A program made the translations under genes and the position numbers. From positions 1 through 5,954 of the forward strand of contig JAFZQL010000115.1 of NCBI GenBank assembly GCA_017620435.1: a DNA stretch of 5,954 nucleotides, in the 5' to 3' direction. Positions 5,225 through 5,954 of the stretch are shown one piece after another. Position 1 is the first letter of the stretch, and every line of letters starts with the position of its first letter. The notes under the pieces are model-generated. The model searched no databases and had not been told where the DNA came from. It saw nothing but the letters and a program-made list of their open reading frames with translations. Source of the DNA: Erysipelotrichaceae bacterium. GTDB taxonomy: Bacteria; Bacillota_I; Bacilli_A; Erysipelotrichales; Erysipelotrichaceae.

Positions 5225-5954
5225 ATGAAACGTTTATTGAACGTTTTTTTATCAATTCTACTTCTAATCACTACGGCTGTTGCAGCCGATAACCGGATTT
5301 ATGCAGAAGAAGTTGAGAATATAACGGTCAGCGAAACAGAGGTACCGGAAGAAGAATCTTCAGAAATTACAGGTGAAGAAGCGGTGGATGAAACAAACAA
5401 AGCGACTGCTGATTTTTCAAAACAGGAATCCGATGGGGAGACAGAAACGGATGACCAGAACGATACCGGGATTTATGAAGAGACTGAAGTTTCAACAGAA
5501 AGCATAAAGCAGGACGAAACATCAATCTTAAATAGTGAAGGTGATGAAAACGACGGATTGACGGTCTTTTTGAATTCTTCAGGCGATCTGATCATCATTC
5601 ATGAGGATACCGATTGGCTGATGGCGTTATGTGAACCGGAAGACTATCCGGAAGACCAGCAAAAAGGTGTTATCGTTTTTGTCAATCCTACCGGAGCCTG
5701 GATCAGATGTTCAAACACTTATGAAGGTCCGGTTTATTATTATGAAGACGGAAAAGTAATCGTTCCCAACGCATATATGAGAGCACACGGCATAATCAAC
5801 GACTCCTATACCTTTGTATTTATGCTGACTGCTTTCGGTTCCGGAATGAAAGAGTATCGAGACCCGATCAGTATCACAGGTATCTGTGAGGAACATCCTT
5901 ACGATATCAATATTCTGCCTGAGGATAACTACGACATCCTGATAACGTCTAGAA
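5225..5954 (+). CDS. Secreted or surface protein with signal peptide and acidic linker (3' end beyond window)
   Basis: The plus strand is open from ATG 5225 to the window edge, giving 243 residues with no stop, so the gene is truncated by the window and not broken. Residues 1-20 are a classical signal peptide: Lys2-Arg3, a hydrophobic core LLNVFLSILLLITTAVA, and a possible cleavage after AVA (20) or IYA (27). Residues 28-111 form a low-complexity linker in which 31 of 84 residues are Asp or Glu, with only three lysines and many Ser/Thr, probably disordered. From about 112 the composition changes to a likely beta-rich domain with aromatic residues (GLTVFLNSSGDLIIIHEDTDWL, then TGAWIRC, GPVYYYEDGK) and three cysteines (136, 162, 221). 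I do not recognise this domain. A consensus AGGAGG and an extended -10 precede it. The coding stretch looks more A/T rich than the upstream operon genes. Role inferred only as extracellular. Confidence 0.85.
   Translation, partial: MKRLLNVFLSILLLITTAVAADNRIYAEEVENITVSETEVPEEESSEITGEEAVDETNKATADFSKQESDGETETDDQNDTGIYEETEVSTESIKQDETSILNSEGDENDGLTVFLNSSGDLIIIHEDTDWLMALCEPEDYPEDQQKGVIVFVNPTGAWIRCSNTYEGPVYYYEDGKVIVPNAYMRAHGIINDSYTFVFMLTAFGSGMKEYRDPISITGICEEHPYDINILPEDNYDILITSR

Overview
The window looks like a chromosomal piece of a low-to-mid G+C Firmicute (Bacillota). The best single marker is ribonuclease M5, a Firmicute 5S rRNA maturase. It sits in a tight run of overlapping small genes with AGGAGG-type ribosome binding sites and extended -10 promoters. 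The style of the IspD and PHP proteins suggests an Erysipelotrichia-like lineage, but that is an impression from memory and not proved here. No tRNA, rRNA, CRISPR array, insertion sequence or phage gene was seen.

Layout. Positions 3-131 (+) are the last 42 codons of an unrecognised gene. It converges on a minus-strand pair across a shared A/T-rich hairpin terminator (153-180). The pair, transcribed right to left, is a TrpF-like TIM-barrel protein (1781-1095) followed with an 8-nt overlap by a PfkB/ribokinase-family sugar kinase (1102-179). The TrpF-like protein lacks the usual catalytic cysteine motif, so the pair is more likely a small sugar or nucleoside phosphate pathway than tryptophan synthesis.

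Between this pair and the rightward genes lies a 41-bp gap containing a perfect 10-bp inverted repeat (1787-1796 / 1806-1815). Each arm is an extended -10 box (TGTTATAAT), one firing left and one right. Each lies so close to its start codon that both mRNAs should be leaderless or nearly so. This is the most unusual signal in the window.

Rightward from 1823 is a five-gene operon: RluA-family pseudouridine synthase, YbaK/EbsC-type Cys-tRNA deacylase, PHP-family (HisJ/HisK-like) phosphatase, IspD-like cytidylyltransferase and RNase M5. Most junctions are ATGA overlaps or very short gaps, which implies translational coupling. Three members work on RNA or translation fidelity (rRNA/tRNA modification, mis-charged tRNA clearing, 5S rRNA maturation) and two on metabolism.

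After RNase M5, an extended -10 merged with its stop codon and a strong AGGAGG site lead into a secreted protein (5225 to the window end) with a signal peptide and a long acidic linker. It is cut by the window edge and its function is not recognised.
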